From: JALZMG01 sp963844175
GTDB taxonomy: Bacteria; Actinomycetota; Acidimicrobiia; Acidimicrobiales; Ilumatobacteraceae
DNA: 64,000 nt
Reading direction: 5' to 3'
Assembly (NCBI GenBank): GCA_963844175.1
Contig: CAWJNE010000001.1
Span: 62,001 to 126,000 of the forward strand
Shown: positions 19,467 to 28,116 of the stretch, piece after piece
Layout of the letters: every line of letters starts with the position of its first letter
Position numbering within the stretch: the first letter of the stretch is position 1
Program-made: the position numbers and the translations under genes
The notes under the pieces: model-generated
Told to the model about the DNA's origin: nothing
What the model saw: the letters and a program-made list of their open reading frames with translations, nothing else
The model's database searches: none

Positions 19467-20170
19467 AGTTCGGCGGCTGCGAGCAGCAGGATCTTGCGCG
19501 CCTCGGCGAGCTCGAACACGGCCGTGCTGGCCTGGGCCTGGTCGCCCCCGTGGTCCGGGTGGACCGACCTCATCCGCGTGCGGAACTGGGCGACGACGGC
19601 CTTCCTGTTCGGGGTGGGTGTGCCGGGCGGGAACCCCAGCACGTCGAGGGCCCAGGCGCGTGGGTCGGCGAGTGCGCTCAGCGTGGTCGAGTTGGTGCCG
19701 GCCAGGTGGGCGATCAGCGCTCCGCCGACCGGCCCTCGCCAGCGCATGGCCTTCTGCAGCACCGGGGCGATGACGTGCCGGATCATCGGATCGAGCCGCT
19801 CGACGGCGTAGATCGCGCCGAGCACCTGGGCCATCGGGGTGCCGGTCGTGTGGAAGTCGAAGCTGATGTCCTCCCCGTCCCCGATCAGCCGGTGCGTCGA
19901 CAGGGCGAGCCCGTGGCGGTCGACCTGGAACCGATGGCGCAGGCGGGGCTGGACGACGCGGACGTCCCGGTCCACCTGGTCGATCAGACGGTGGACGTCG
20001 GGGACCAGGTCGGCGGGCAGGTCGGCACGGTGGCGGGCGATCACGGCGCCGAGCAGCAGCCCCCCGAAGCCGGGCGCCGGCTCGACCGGGAGCACCAGGT
20101 TGCCGAGCGCCAACCGCCGCGTCGGGGCCAGCGGGCGGGTGTGCCACACCTCCAGCTCGGCCAACAGCAC
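19463..20170 (-). CDS. Protein with C-terminal J-domain
   Basis: A 235-residue protein. The last ~65 residues (from ALDVLGFPPGTPTPNRKAVV) resemble a DnaJ J-domain, with the diagnostic HPD in RSVHPDHGGDQAQA near residue 205, so it should stimulate an Hsp70 ATPase. The first ~165 residues are unlike any domain I recognise and are not membrane-spanning. C-terminal placement of the J-domain is unusual compared with DnaJ. GTG 20170 is supported by TAACGT 6 nt upstream. It overlaps the downstream hydrolase start by GTGA, so the two are one transcription unit. Confidence 0.7.
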   Translation of the reverse strand: MLLAELEVWHTRPLAPTRRLALGNLVLPVEPAPGFGGLLLGAVIARHRADLPADLVPDVHRLIDQVDRDVRVVQPRLRHRFQVDRHGLALSTHRLIGDGEDISFDFHTTGTPMAQVLGAIYAVERLDPMIRHVIAPVLQKAMRWRGPVGGALIAHLAGTNSTTLSALADPRAWALDVLGFPPGTPTPNRKAVVAQFRTRMRSVHPDHGGDQAQASTAVFELAEARKILLLAAAEL

Positions 20171-20176
20171 CAGGGC

Positions 20177-20182
20177 ACGTTA
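20177..20182 (-). promoter_or_regulatory. -10 box TAACGT of a leaderless start
   Basis: On the minus strand TAACGT ends 6 nt before GTG 20170; there is no Shine-Dalgarno sequence. It defines the 5' end of the two-gene unit J-domain protein plus hydrolase. Confidence 0.5.
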
Positions 20183-20227
20183 CGGGCACGGGGCACGGGC
20201 GAGGCCCGGCACCGGCATCGGCGGCGC

Positions 20228-21376
20228 TCAGCTGGAGTGGCCGAGTTGGGCGGCGGCGGCACCCCAGAACGACTCGAGGACGGCGGCCCCTGACGGACCG
20301 TCGAGCTGCACCTGGGTCAGCAGGATGGCGGCGCTGCCGTCGGCCGGGACGACGTAGGCGGAGGTCCCGGTGCCACCGACCCATCCGTAGCGGCCCAGGA
20401 CGTTCCACGGCCGGCTCACCTCGATGTCGACACCGCCGCCGTAGCCCCACGACTGGCCGTTGAGGAACACCGTGTCCGTGGCCCGCACGTCGTCGGTCAG
20501 CTGGTCGGTCATCATCGCCGCGACGAGCTCGGCGGGGAGCACGTCGCCGCCGCCGGCGAGCAGCATCCGTTGGAACGCCAAGACGTCGGCGGCGGTCGAC
20601 ACGTGGCCGCCGGCTCCGCTGACGAAGGGCGGCACCGTCGCCCACTGGCCGTCGGGTGCGTCGGCCAGCTCGAGGGTCCCGTCGTCCCGCCGCCGGTAGT
20701 AGGAGGTGGTCCGATCAGTGCTGCCAGCGGGGAACGCGAACGCTGTGTCGTCCATGCCGAGCGGGCGCAGGATCCGTGCCGCGACGTACTCGGCGAACGG
20801 TTGGCCGGTGGCGCGGGCGACGAGGACACCGAGGATGTCGAAGGCTGCGTTGTACGTGAAGCCCTCGCCCGGCTGGTGCAGCAACGGGATCTGGGCCAGG
20901 ATCGCCATCCACTCGTCCGGGGGCGGGACGGCCTGCGGTTGTGGTGGCCCCTGATGCAGCCGGCCCGTGAGCTCGGCGACGACGGGCGCCGAGAAGTCGG
21001 AGGGGAAGCCGTGTCCGTTGGTCGAGCGGAGGAGGTCCCCCACCGTGATCGACCGGACTGCCGGCACGGTGTCGTCGATCGGCGCCGTGACCTCGCGCAG
21101 CACCCGCGGCTGGGCGAGTTCTGGCAACAGGTCGTCAACAGGATCGGCGAGGGCCAGCCGGCCATCGGCGACGAGCGCCAGCGTGGCAGCGGCCGTGATC
21201 GGCTTGCCGATCGACGCGATGCGGAACAGCGCGTCCTCCCTCATCGGCGGCCCGCCGACCGCCAGCTGCCCGAGCACCGTGACGTCGACGTCGTCACCCC
21301 GTGCCACCACGGCGACCAGGCCGGGCACGTCACCGGCGTCCACGTGGGGAGCGAGCGCATCAGCGATGGCGGCCAT
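20228..21376 (-). CDS. Serine hydrolase, beta-lactamase (class C-like) family
   Basis: A 382-residue beta-lactamase-fold serine hydrolase. The nucleophile motif is SIGKP in FRIASIGKPITAAATLAL near residue 55, the Tyr motif is FTYNAAFDILGVLV near residue 172, and a late glycine-rich WVGGTGTS probably replaces the KTG box. No signal peptide is evident, so it is likely cytoplasmic and more like an esterase or D-aminopeptidase than a secreted penicillinase. Substrate unknown. ATG 21376 has a CAGTCT box 6 nt upstream. It is divergent from a small membrane protein gene. Confidence 0.82.
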   Translation of the reverse strand: MAAIADALAPHVDAGDVPGLVAVVARGDDVDVTVLGQLAVGGPPMREDALFRIASIGKPITAAATLALVADGRLALADPVDDLLPELAQPRVLREVTAPIDDTVPAVRSITVGDLLRSTNGHGFPSDFSAPVVAELTGRLHQGPPQPQAVPPPDEWMAILAQIPLLHQPGEGFTYNAAFDILGVLVARATGQPFAEYVAARILRPLGMDDTAFAFPAGSTDRTTSYYRRRDDGTLELADAPDGQWATVPPFVSGAGGHVSTAADVLAFQRMLLAGGGDVLPAELVAAMMTDQLTDDVRATDTVFLNGQSWGYGGGVDIEVSRPWNVLGRYGWVGGTGTSAYVVPADGSAAILLTQVQLDGPSGAAVLESFWGAAAAQLGHSS

Positions 21377-21382
21377 GACCTC

Positions 21383-21404
21383 AGACTGGCACCACCGCTA
21401 CGGT
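21383..21404. promoter_or_regulatory. Back-to-back -10 boxes of two divergent leaderless genes
   Basis: On the plus strand TACGGT (21399-21404) ends 7 nt before ATG 21412. On the minus strand CAGTCT (21388-21383) ends 6 nt before ATG 21376. The whole divergent control region is thus only 35 bp. The minus-strand box deviates at its first base. Confidence 0.4.
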
Positions 21405-21411
21405 GCGGGCG

Positions 21412-21630
21412 ATGAGCAGCTCCGGCATGAAGCGGAAGGGTCGCCGCCATCTGCCCAAGGTCGGCACGCGCCCGCAGGTCGAGCAAGAGCTGCACGACCG
21501 CCGCCAGGCCGCGCTGCACCCGTTCGCCGAGGATCCGTTCCGGCGGCGCGGACCGAGCGCCGCCGTCATCGCCGCGATCGTCGCCTTGGTGGTGGCGATC
21601 GGTGTGCTGGCGCTGATCATCGCGACCTGA
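21412..21630 (+). CDS. Small membrane protein, unknown function
   Basis: A 72-residue protein (75 if the in-frame GTG 21403 is used) that I do not recognise. The basic N-terminal half (MKRKGRRHLPKVGTR..ELHDRRQAALHPFAEDPFRRRG) ends in one C-terminal hydrophobic segment AAVIAAIVALVVAIGVLALI, giving a tail-anchored topology with the N-terminus inside. ATG 21412 is preferred because TACGGT lies 7 nt upstream. Nothing in the context indicates a role. Confidence 0.55.
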   Translation: MSSSGMKRKGRRHLPKVGTRPQVEQELHDRRQAALHPFAEDPFRRRGPSAAVIAAIVALVVAIGVLALIIAT

Positions 21631-21634
21631 TCAC

Positions 21635-21650
21635 GGCGGCCGCGGCCGCC
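21635..21650. terminator. Perfect 16-bp GC palindrome after the small membrane protein gene
   Basis: GGCGGCCGCGGCCGCC is fully self-complementary and begins 5 nt after the stop codon. It may form a terminator hairpin, but no T-run follows. Confidence 0.3.
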
Positions 21651-21691
21651 TTCGACCGGCCGCGGGCGATCTCTCCGCTCGAAGCGTCTCG

Positions 21692-21720
21692 TTGACAGAG
21701 CAACACTTGTTCGATAGACT
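21692..21720 (+). promoter_or_regulatory. Sigma-70-type promoter TTGACA-N17-TAGACT
   Basis: A consensus -35 TTGACA (21692-21697), exactly 17 nt, then TAGACT (21715-21720). The ATG of the DUF222 gene follows 6 nt later at 21727, so the predicted transcript is leaderless. This is the best-matched promoter in the window and lies in a locally AT-richer stretch. Confidence 0.7.
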
Positions 21721-21726
21721 AGTCAT

Positions 21727-23011
21727 ATGTTTGAGCACGAGGTCGAGGCGGAGGTGCGGCAGCTCGCCAGTGCCGACGTCGCTACCTCTGACGCCGCCGG
21801 GTTGGCGGTCTTGGTCACGGTGTCGGGGCGGGTGCGGTCGTGGCTGGACGCCGTCGACGTGGCGATCGCTCAACGCGCCGGCGAGCTGGCGGCGTCGGGC
21901 GTTGCGCCGTGCCCGTCGGATGTGGTCGCCGACGGCGGGCGCCGCACGGCCCGCGAGGCCGGGGCGGTGGCTCGACGCGCCGGGGCCTGTGACCTGTTGC
22001 CCGACGTCCACGCCGCCCTCGCCGCCGGTGACCTGTCGGCCGGCCACGTCGACGCCATCGCCCGCACCGCCGCCAACCTCGACGACACCGGCCGCAGCGA
22101 GCTCGCCGCGCTGCAGCCCACGCTGATCGCCAACGCGGCGACATCGTCGGTCGAAGCGTTCAACCGGGACATGGGGCGCCTGGAACGGATCCTGTCCCGA
22201 GACGACGGCCTGTCGAAACAGGCCCGCAACCGTCGCCACCGCAACGTGCGCCGCTGGGTCGACCGCATCACCGGGATGTGCCACACCCACCTCCAACTCG
22301 ACGCCGAGACCGACGCCCGACGTGGCCGCCACCCTCGACGCCGCCGTCGCCGCCGCCAAAGCCCGCCACCAGGACCCGGACCTGACGTTCGACCAACTCC
22401 AAGCCGACACCCTCGTCGAGCTGATCACCCGCCCCGACGAGACCGACGCAACAAGTGGCGAGACCGGTCGGGTGCCGGAAGTGATCGTGCTGATCGACCT
22501 CGACACCCTGCGCCACGGACTGCACGATCACGGCATCGCCGAGACCGCCGACGGCAACCCGCTGCCCGCCGACACGATCCGGCGGATGTGCTGCGACGCC
22601 GACATCATCCCCGCCGTCCTCAACGCCCACGGCGCCACCATCGACGTCGGCCGCGAACGACGAGTCGCCACCCGCCACCAACGCCGCGCCCTCCGGGCGA
22701 TGCACACCACCTGTGCCCACCCCGACTGCACCGTCCGCTTCGACAACTGCCAGATCCACCACGTCGTGCCGTGGGAACACGGCGGACCGAGCGACCTCGC
22801 CAACCTGCTGCCGCTCTGCACCACCCACCACCACCACGTCCACGAAGGCGGCTGGACCCTCACCCTGAACCCCGACCGCACCATCGAGCTACGCCGACCC
22901 GACCACACCACCCACCACACCGGCACCACCATCACCCGAGCCCCCACCGGCCTCACCACCACCACCCACCACCAACACGCCGCCCCCCGAGCACGAGCAC
23001 CAGCCGCCTGA
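21727..23011 (+). pseudogene. DUF222 / HNH endonuclease (13E12 repeat family), split by a +1 frameshift
   Basis: Together the two frames encode a ~428-residue protein of the DUF222-HNH (REP13E12) family, multicopy in many actinobacterial genomes and usually of unknown biological role. Frame one holds the DUF222 helical region (TAREAGAVARRAGACDLLPDVHAALAAGDLSAGHVDAIART region near residues 78-120). It breaks near LDAETDAR at about 22,312. Frame two resumes at DVAATLDAAVAAAKARHQDPD and contains the HNH motif CQIHHVVPWEHGGPSDLANL..CTTHHHHVHEGGW. Removing one base near 22,310-22,320 restores the protein. The strong promoter is intact, so loss would be recent if real. Confidence 0.78.
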
Positions 23012-23063
23012 CGTCCGGTGGCGGGCGCCGTGTCCGACCAGCAGACGGCAGTATCCCCAGCAG

Positions 23064-23774
23064 CTACACGAGCTCGCGAACGAGCGAGCGGAGGTGCTGA
23101 GCTGCGCCGATCACGTCGGACGAGCTGGCTTTGTCGTCGTCGACCAGCGCCAGCAGGTTCTGGGCTGCCTCCACGGCGCCGGCCCACGTGGGGACGTCCA
23201 GGCCGTACGGCGGGAGCTTCCGATCCAGCTGCGGCGTCAGCTCTCGCAGCTCGTCACCGCCCATGCGGTCGTCGGGGTCACGGGCCAGGCGGTCGCCGGC
23301 GCTGAACATCGTGCTCAGCGCGCCATCGGGCGGCTCGCCGCCTGCCGTCCCGGCCTCGAGGACCACCGTGCCCTGCTCGACGGCATCGAGGAGCTCGTCG
23401 ACCTCGGCTTCCCGATCGGTCGCCACGACGACCGTCGTGCGATACCAACGGTGCGGGACCGCCCGCTCGATCAGGGCCAGGCCCAGCGTGCGGCGGTCGG
23501 CGGCCGGCCACTCGTCGAGGCCGTACTCGACGCCGGCGTCGTCTGGGTCGAGCGGCGTCGCGAACGGGCCGAGCAACTCCTCCAGCCGTTCGAAGATGGC
23601 GTCGACCTCGCCCTCGGCGTGCTCGGGCACGACCAGCTCGTCGCCGTCCCACAGGTGCTCCACCTCGGCCTCGGCCAGCGCTGCGCTGAGCTCGGCCCGC
23701 TGGTCGAGCGACCACGTCGACACGTCGTAGTGGACCTTGACGGCTTCGGGGTCGTTGGGGTCCCAGTCCGGCAC
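23064..23774 (-). CDS. Conserved-looking protein with two internal repeats, unknown function
   Basis: A 236-residue acidic cytoplasmic protein I cannot name. Two similar blocks are visible: LSAALAEAEVEHLWDGDELVVP..EGEVDAIFERLE near residues 24-62 and LGLALIERAVPHRWYRTTVVVA..EAEVDELLDAVE near residues 85-125. Both follow the pattern 'L..AL.EA.V.H.W....LVV....E..VD.L...E'. Helical, Ala/Leu-rich sequence follows. GTG 23774 is preferred because TATCGT sits 7 nt upstream; ATG 23816 in the same frame would add 14 less typical residues. Divergent from the DinB gene. Confidence 0.6.
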   Translation of the reverse strand: MPDWDPNDPEAVKVHYDVSTWSLDQRAELSAALAEAEVEHLWDGDELVVPEHAEGEVDAIFERLEELLGPFATPLDPDDAGVEYGLDEWPAADRRTLGLALIERAVPHRWYRTTVVVATDREAEVDELLDAVEQGTVVLEAGTAGGEPPDGALSTMFSAGDRLARDPDDRMGGDELRELTPQLDRKLPPYGLDVPTWAGAVEAAQNLLALVDDDKASSSDVIGAAQHLRSLVRELV

Positions 23775-23781
23775 GGCGGGG

Positions 23782-23787
23782 ACGATA
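23782..23787 (-). promoter_or_regulatory. -10 box TATCGT of a leaderless start
   Basis: On the minus strand TATCGT ends 7 nt before GTG 23774. It decides between GTG 23774 and the upstream in-frame ATGs, which lie on the far side of the box. Confidence 0.45.
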
Positions 23788-23825
23788 GTGGTGCGCCGTC
23801 GCAGTCCGACCGGCATCATGGCCGC

Positions 23826-24338
23826 GTGGACACTGGTGACCTGCTGCAGGAGCTCTTCGGTCGCATACGCGAGCACGTCGAGGAATCGGTCGACGGGCTC
23901 GATGCGTCGTCGCTGACCGCCACCGTTGCGCCCGGCACGAACCCGATCGGCTGGCTCGTGTGGCACCTCACCCGAGTGCAGGACCACCACGTCGCCGAGC
24001 TGCTTGCCCGGCCGCAACTCTGGGTCACGGACGACGTGGGCCGGAACTTCGGGGTCGCCAGTGACCCCGACAACACCGGGTACGGCCACGGTGCGCAGGA
24101 CGTGGCGACCATCCGCCCGATCGATGCCGCGGCGCTCGTCGACTACTACCGGGCCGTCGCCGCCCGCACCGACGAGCTGCTGGCCGGCGTGACCGACGAC
24201 GAGCTCGACCGGGTCGTCGACGAGCGGTGGAACCCGCCGGTCACGCTCGGTGTGCGGCTCGTCAGCATCGCCGACGACGACATCCAGCACGCCGGCCAAG
24301 CCAAGTACCTGCGCGGTCTGCTCACCGCGGGTCGGTAG
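23826..24338 (+). CDS. DinB/DUF664-family protein (putative thiol transferase fold)
   Basis: A 170-residue four-helix-bundle protein of the DinB/YfiT-like superfamily. The metal-site histidines appear in the typical places: WLVWHLTRVQDHHVAELL near residue 45 and the C-terminal DDDIQHAGQAKYLRGLL near residue 155. Actinobacterial members include mycothiol-dependent S-transferases, but this protein has no feature proving that activity. GTG 23826 gives the expected N-terminus (MDTGDLLQELFGRI). It is divergent from the repeat-containing unknown gene with 51 bp between starts. Confidence 0.8.
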   Translation: MDTGDLLQELFGRIREHVEESVDGLDASSLTATVAPGTNPIGWLVWHLTRVQDHHVAELLARPQLWVTDDVGRNFGVASDPDNTGYGHGAQDVATIRPIDAAALVDYYRAVAARTDELLAGVTDDELDRVVDERWNPPVTLGVRLVSIADDDIQHAGQAKYLRGLLTAGR

Positions 24339-24365
24339 TCGCTCGCCGCCGCGCCGCACCACGGG

Positions 24366-25517
<1,152 letters not shown>

Positions 25518-25519
25518 GA

Positions 25520-25927
25520 TCAGTCCGTGACGGTGGGCGGCTCGGTGAGGAAGGGTCGAAGTTCCAGCCATTCGTGGATCGGCTTGCCGCCGGCACCGGG
25601 TGCCGCCGACAGCTCACCGGCCAGCTCGATGGCGCGCTCGTAGCTGTCGACGTCGATCACCATCCATCCCGCGATCAGGTCCTTCGTCTCGGCGAACGGG
25701 CCGTCCGTCACGGGCGGGCGCCCCTCGCCGGCGGAGCGGACCCACACGCCGTCGGGCGAGAGCGCCTGGCCGTCGATGAACTCGCCGCTGCGCTCGAGTC
25801 GCGCTGCGAAGTCGTTCATGTAGGCGATGTGGGCCTCGACCTCGTCGGGCGCCCATTGGTCCATCGGGACGTTGTTGACCGCCGCCGGAGCGCCTCGGTA
25901 GTGCTTGAGCAACAGGTACTTGGCCAT
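25520..25927 (-). CDS. YCII-related DGPF-domain protein
   Basis: A 135-residue YCII-fold protein with the defining motif VTDGPFAETKDLIAGWMVIDVDSYE near residue 80 (DGPF core). Such proteins are the typical genomic partners and targets of ECF42 sigma factors; their biochemical role is unclear, possibly a small-molecule hydrolase or sensor fold. ATG 25927 is preceded by AGGAGAACCCC, a good Shine-Dalgarno, unlike the many leaderless genes nearby. The stop is 2 nt before the sigma factor start, so the two are one operon. Confidence 0.87.
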   Translation of the reverse strand: MAKYLLLKHYRGAPAAVNNVPMDQWAPDEVEAHIAYMNDFAARLERSGEFIDGQALSPDGVWVRSAGEGRPPVTDGPFAETKDLIAGWMVIDVDSYERAIELAGELSAAPGAGGKPIHEWLELRPFLTEPPTVTD

Positions 25928-25977
25928 GGGGTTCTCCTCTGTGTGACAGCGGCCCTGGCGGCCGCTTGCACCCCTGG

Positions 25978-26004
25978 GACGGAGCAGGCCACGCGTTCTC
26001 GACA
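25978..26004 (-). promoter_or_regulatory. ECF-type promoter TGTCGA-N17-CGTC upstream of the YCII-sigma operon
   Basis: On the minus strand TGTCGA (26004-25999) is followed after 17 nt by CGTC (25981-25978), about 50 bp before the YCII start. TGTCGA at -35 with a C-rich -10 is the pattern I recall for ECF42 promoters, so the operon is probably activated by its own sigma factor. The autoregulation is inferred. Confidence 0.55.
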
Positions 26005-26051
26005 TCGTCGCGGAAATTCGTGTGACCGGGGAGTGGGCCGCGCCGTACCTG

Positions 26052-27869
26052 CTAGCCGCTCGTCGCATTCCGCTCGCCCGTCACGCGGTCGAGGAACGCG
26101 GCGACGAGGCGGTACTCGGCCAGCTGGTGCTCCGGCTGGCGGAACCCGTGGCCCTCGCCCTCGAACAGGTGCAGCTCGACGTCGCCGCCGCCCGCTCGCA
26201 GGGCGTCGACGAAGGCCACGGTGCCCTCGACCGGCACCACGGGGTCGGCCGTGCCGTGGAGCACGAGCAACGGCACGGCCACCTCGGCCACGACGGCGAG
26301 CGCCGATCGGTCGCGATATCGCTCGACGTCCTCCAGGGGGCCGATGAGGCGGATGGTCGAGTGGGCCTCGAACCGGTGGCTGCGCGCCGCCAGATCGGCG
26401 AGGTCGGTCACGGGGAACAGGGCGATCCCACCGGCGACCGCGGCGCGGCCGCCACCGAGCAGGCGCAGCACCGTGTAGCCGCCGGACGACCCGCCCATCA
26501 CCACCGTGCGTGCCGGTGTCGCCCAACCCTGGCAGTGGGCCTGGTCGATCCACGCCGCCGTATCGGAGACGTCGAGCTCGCCCCACCGCCCGTCGAGCGC
26601 CTGCTGGTACGCCCGCCCGTGGCCCGTCGATCCGCGGTGGTCCGGCAGCAGGACGTCCCAACCACGCTGCAGCCACATGGCGACGCGCGGCATGAACGTG
26701 ACGGGCCACTGCCCGGTCGGCCCGCCGTGCAGCATGACCAGCAGGCGACCGGTCGGTGCCGGGCTGCGGTACCAGCGGGCGTGCAGTGTCGTCCCGTCGT
26801 GGTCCAGCGTGATCGTCTCGGGCTCGACGAGCGGCACCTCGTCCCAGCCCGCCGCCGGACCAACGGCCACGACCCGACGTTCCCACGTGTCCGTGTCATA
26901 GACGGCGATCTGCGTCGGCGTGCGGGCCCCGGTGCGTAGCGCGGCGAGCCGGTGGCCACGCCACGACAGCTGGCCGTGGATCCCACGAGCGACGTCGCGG
27001 CTGACGCCGGTGTCGACGTCGACCACCGACAGCCGACCGAACCCGCGCTCGTTGCGGGCGACGGCAACGTGGCGGCCGTCCGGCGAGATGGCGAACGACG
27101 CTTGCCCCTGCCCCCACGACGCATCGGCGTGCTCGGTCCCGTCGCCGTCGCCGTCGGCGAGGAGCGGCCGGGGACCCCACCACACCTGCAGCCAGCCGGC
27201 ACCGTCGTGAACGTGGACCGCCGTGCCGTCGGGAGCGAACCGCGGCTGCTGGACGGCGCCGCCGAACGGTCGCCACCGCTCGTCGCTCGACCCGTCCGTG
27301 CCGCTCGCCACCACGGTCACCCGCGCCGCCCCGTCCCAGGGCATGTCGGGCACGCTCCACGCCTGGTAGCTGACGAACCGGCCGGTCGGGTCGACCGTCG
27401 GGTCGGCGCAGAAGTCGTGGCCACCGTCGTCCAGCCGTCGTGACGGTCCCGCCGGGATCGGATACCGCCACACCTCGGCGGTGTCGACGACGGCGACGAC
27501 GAACGAACCGTCGGGAGCGACCGCGGGTGCAGAAATCGGCCGATCGGCGTCGGCGTGGGCCAACCGCTCCACCGGCCCTCCGGGCACGGGTTGGCGCCAC
27601 AGCCCGCCGTCCGTCCCGCAGTAGACCACGGCGGAGCCGTCGGGCGTCCACGTGAAGCACCCGCCGTACATGCCGCGCCCCGGCGAGGGCGGTGGGAACG
27701 TCGTCAGCTGGCGCTCGGGGCGCTGCGGATCATCGAGGTCGAGGAGCTGGATCGTCGCCGGGCCGCCCGCCCGACTCGCGAAGGCCAGGCGCCGGCCGGC
27801 GGGGTCGAGTCGCGGCTCGGTCACGTCGCGCCCGGCGATGCACAGCTCGGGCGTGATCCGGACCGTCAT
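26052..27869 (-). CDS. S9-family prolyl oligopeptidase-like peptidase
   Basis: A 605-residue protein with an N-terminal WD40-like beta-propeller (repeats such as CFTWTPDGSAVVY, APAVAPDGSFVVAV, SFAISPDGRHVAVA) and a C-terminal alpha/beta-hydrolase domain from about residue 365 (RLLVMLHGGPTGQW). The catalytic serine is in MGGSSGGYTVLRLL near residue 455, the aspartate in LVLHGTADPVVPV near residue 545, and the histidine in FEGEGHGFRQPEHQL near residue 580. It probably cleaves short peptides; no signal peptide, so cytoplasmic. ATG 27869 has CACACT 6 nt upstream. It converges on the YCII-sigma promoter region. Confidence 0.87.
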   Translation of the reverse strand: MTVRITPELCIAGRDVTEPRLDPAGRRLAFASRAGGPATIQLLDLDDPQRPERQLTTFPPPSPGRGMYGGCFTWTPDGSAVVYCGTDGGLWRQPVPGGPVERLAHADADRPISAPAVAPDGSFVVAVVDTAEVWRYPIPAGPSRRLDDGGHDFCADPTVDPTGRFVSYQAWSVPDMPWDGAARVTVVASGTDGSSDERWRPFGGAVQQPRFAPDGTAVHVHDGAGWLQVWWGPRPLLADGDGDGTEHADASWGQGQASFAISPDGRHVAVARNERGFGRLSVVDVDTGVSRDVARGIHGQLSWRGHRLAALRTGARTPTQIAVYDTDTWERRVVAVGPAAGWDEVPLVEPETITLDHDGTTLHARWYRSPAPTGRLLVMLHGGPTGQWPVTFMPRVAMWLQRGWDVLLPDHRGSTGHGRAYQQALDGRWGELDVSDTAAWIDQAHCQGWATPARTVVMGGSSGGYTVLRLLGGGRAAVAGGIALFPVTDLADLAARSHRFEAHSTIRLIGPLEDVERYRDRSALAVVAEVAVPLLVLHGTADPVVPVEGTVAFVDALRAGGGDVELHLFEGEGHGFRQPEHQLAEYRLVAAFLDRVTGERNATSG

Positions 27870-28103
27870 CGCCCCAGTGTGCTCGCGAGATGGCCGTCGC
27901 GAAGATGGACAGATGGATCACGGGGTTCCTCCGGCGTTTGGCGCGTCGTGTTCCTCGATCCATCACGTCAGCCGCTGATACCAGCGCCGCTCGGACAGGT
28001 CGAAGGCCCAGGTCATCGACGAACGCTGTGCGACCGCGGGACGACACGGCCGCTGGAGATGGAGGGCGGCGGGACGGAGATCTGCAGCAACACGGCTCGG
28101 AGC

Positions 28104-28109
28104 TACCGT
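28104..28109 (+). promoter_or_regulatory. -10 box TACCGT of a leaderless start
   Basis: TACCGT ends 7 nt before ATG 28117 and overlaps an in-frame GTG at 28108, which is therefore unlikely to be the real start. The rest of the gap 27,870-28,103 shows no gene I can support. Confidence 0.5.
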
Positions 28110-28116
28110 GACGCGG

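Noticed and set aside
27963..28016. 17-codon minus-strand frame MTWAFDLSERRWYQRLT
   Set aside because: Codes for an attractive-looking peptide with an ATG, but there is no Shine-Dalgarno, promoter or conservation evidence visible.
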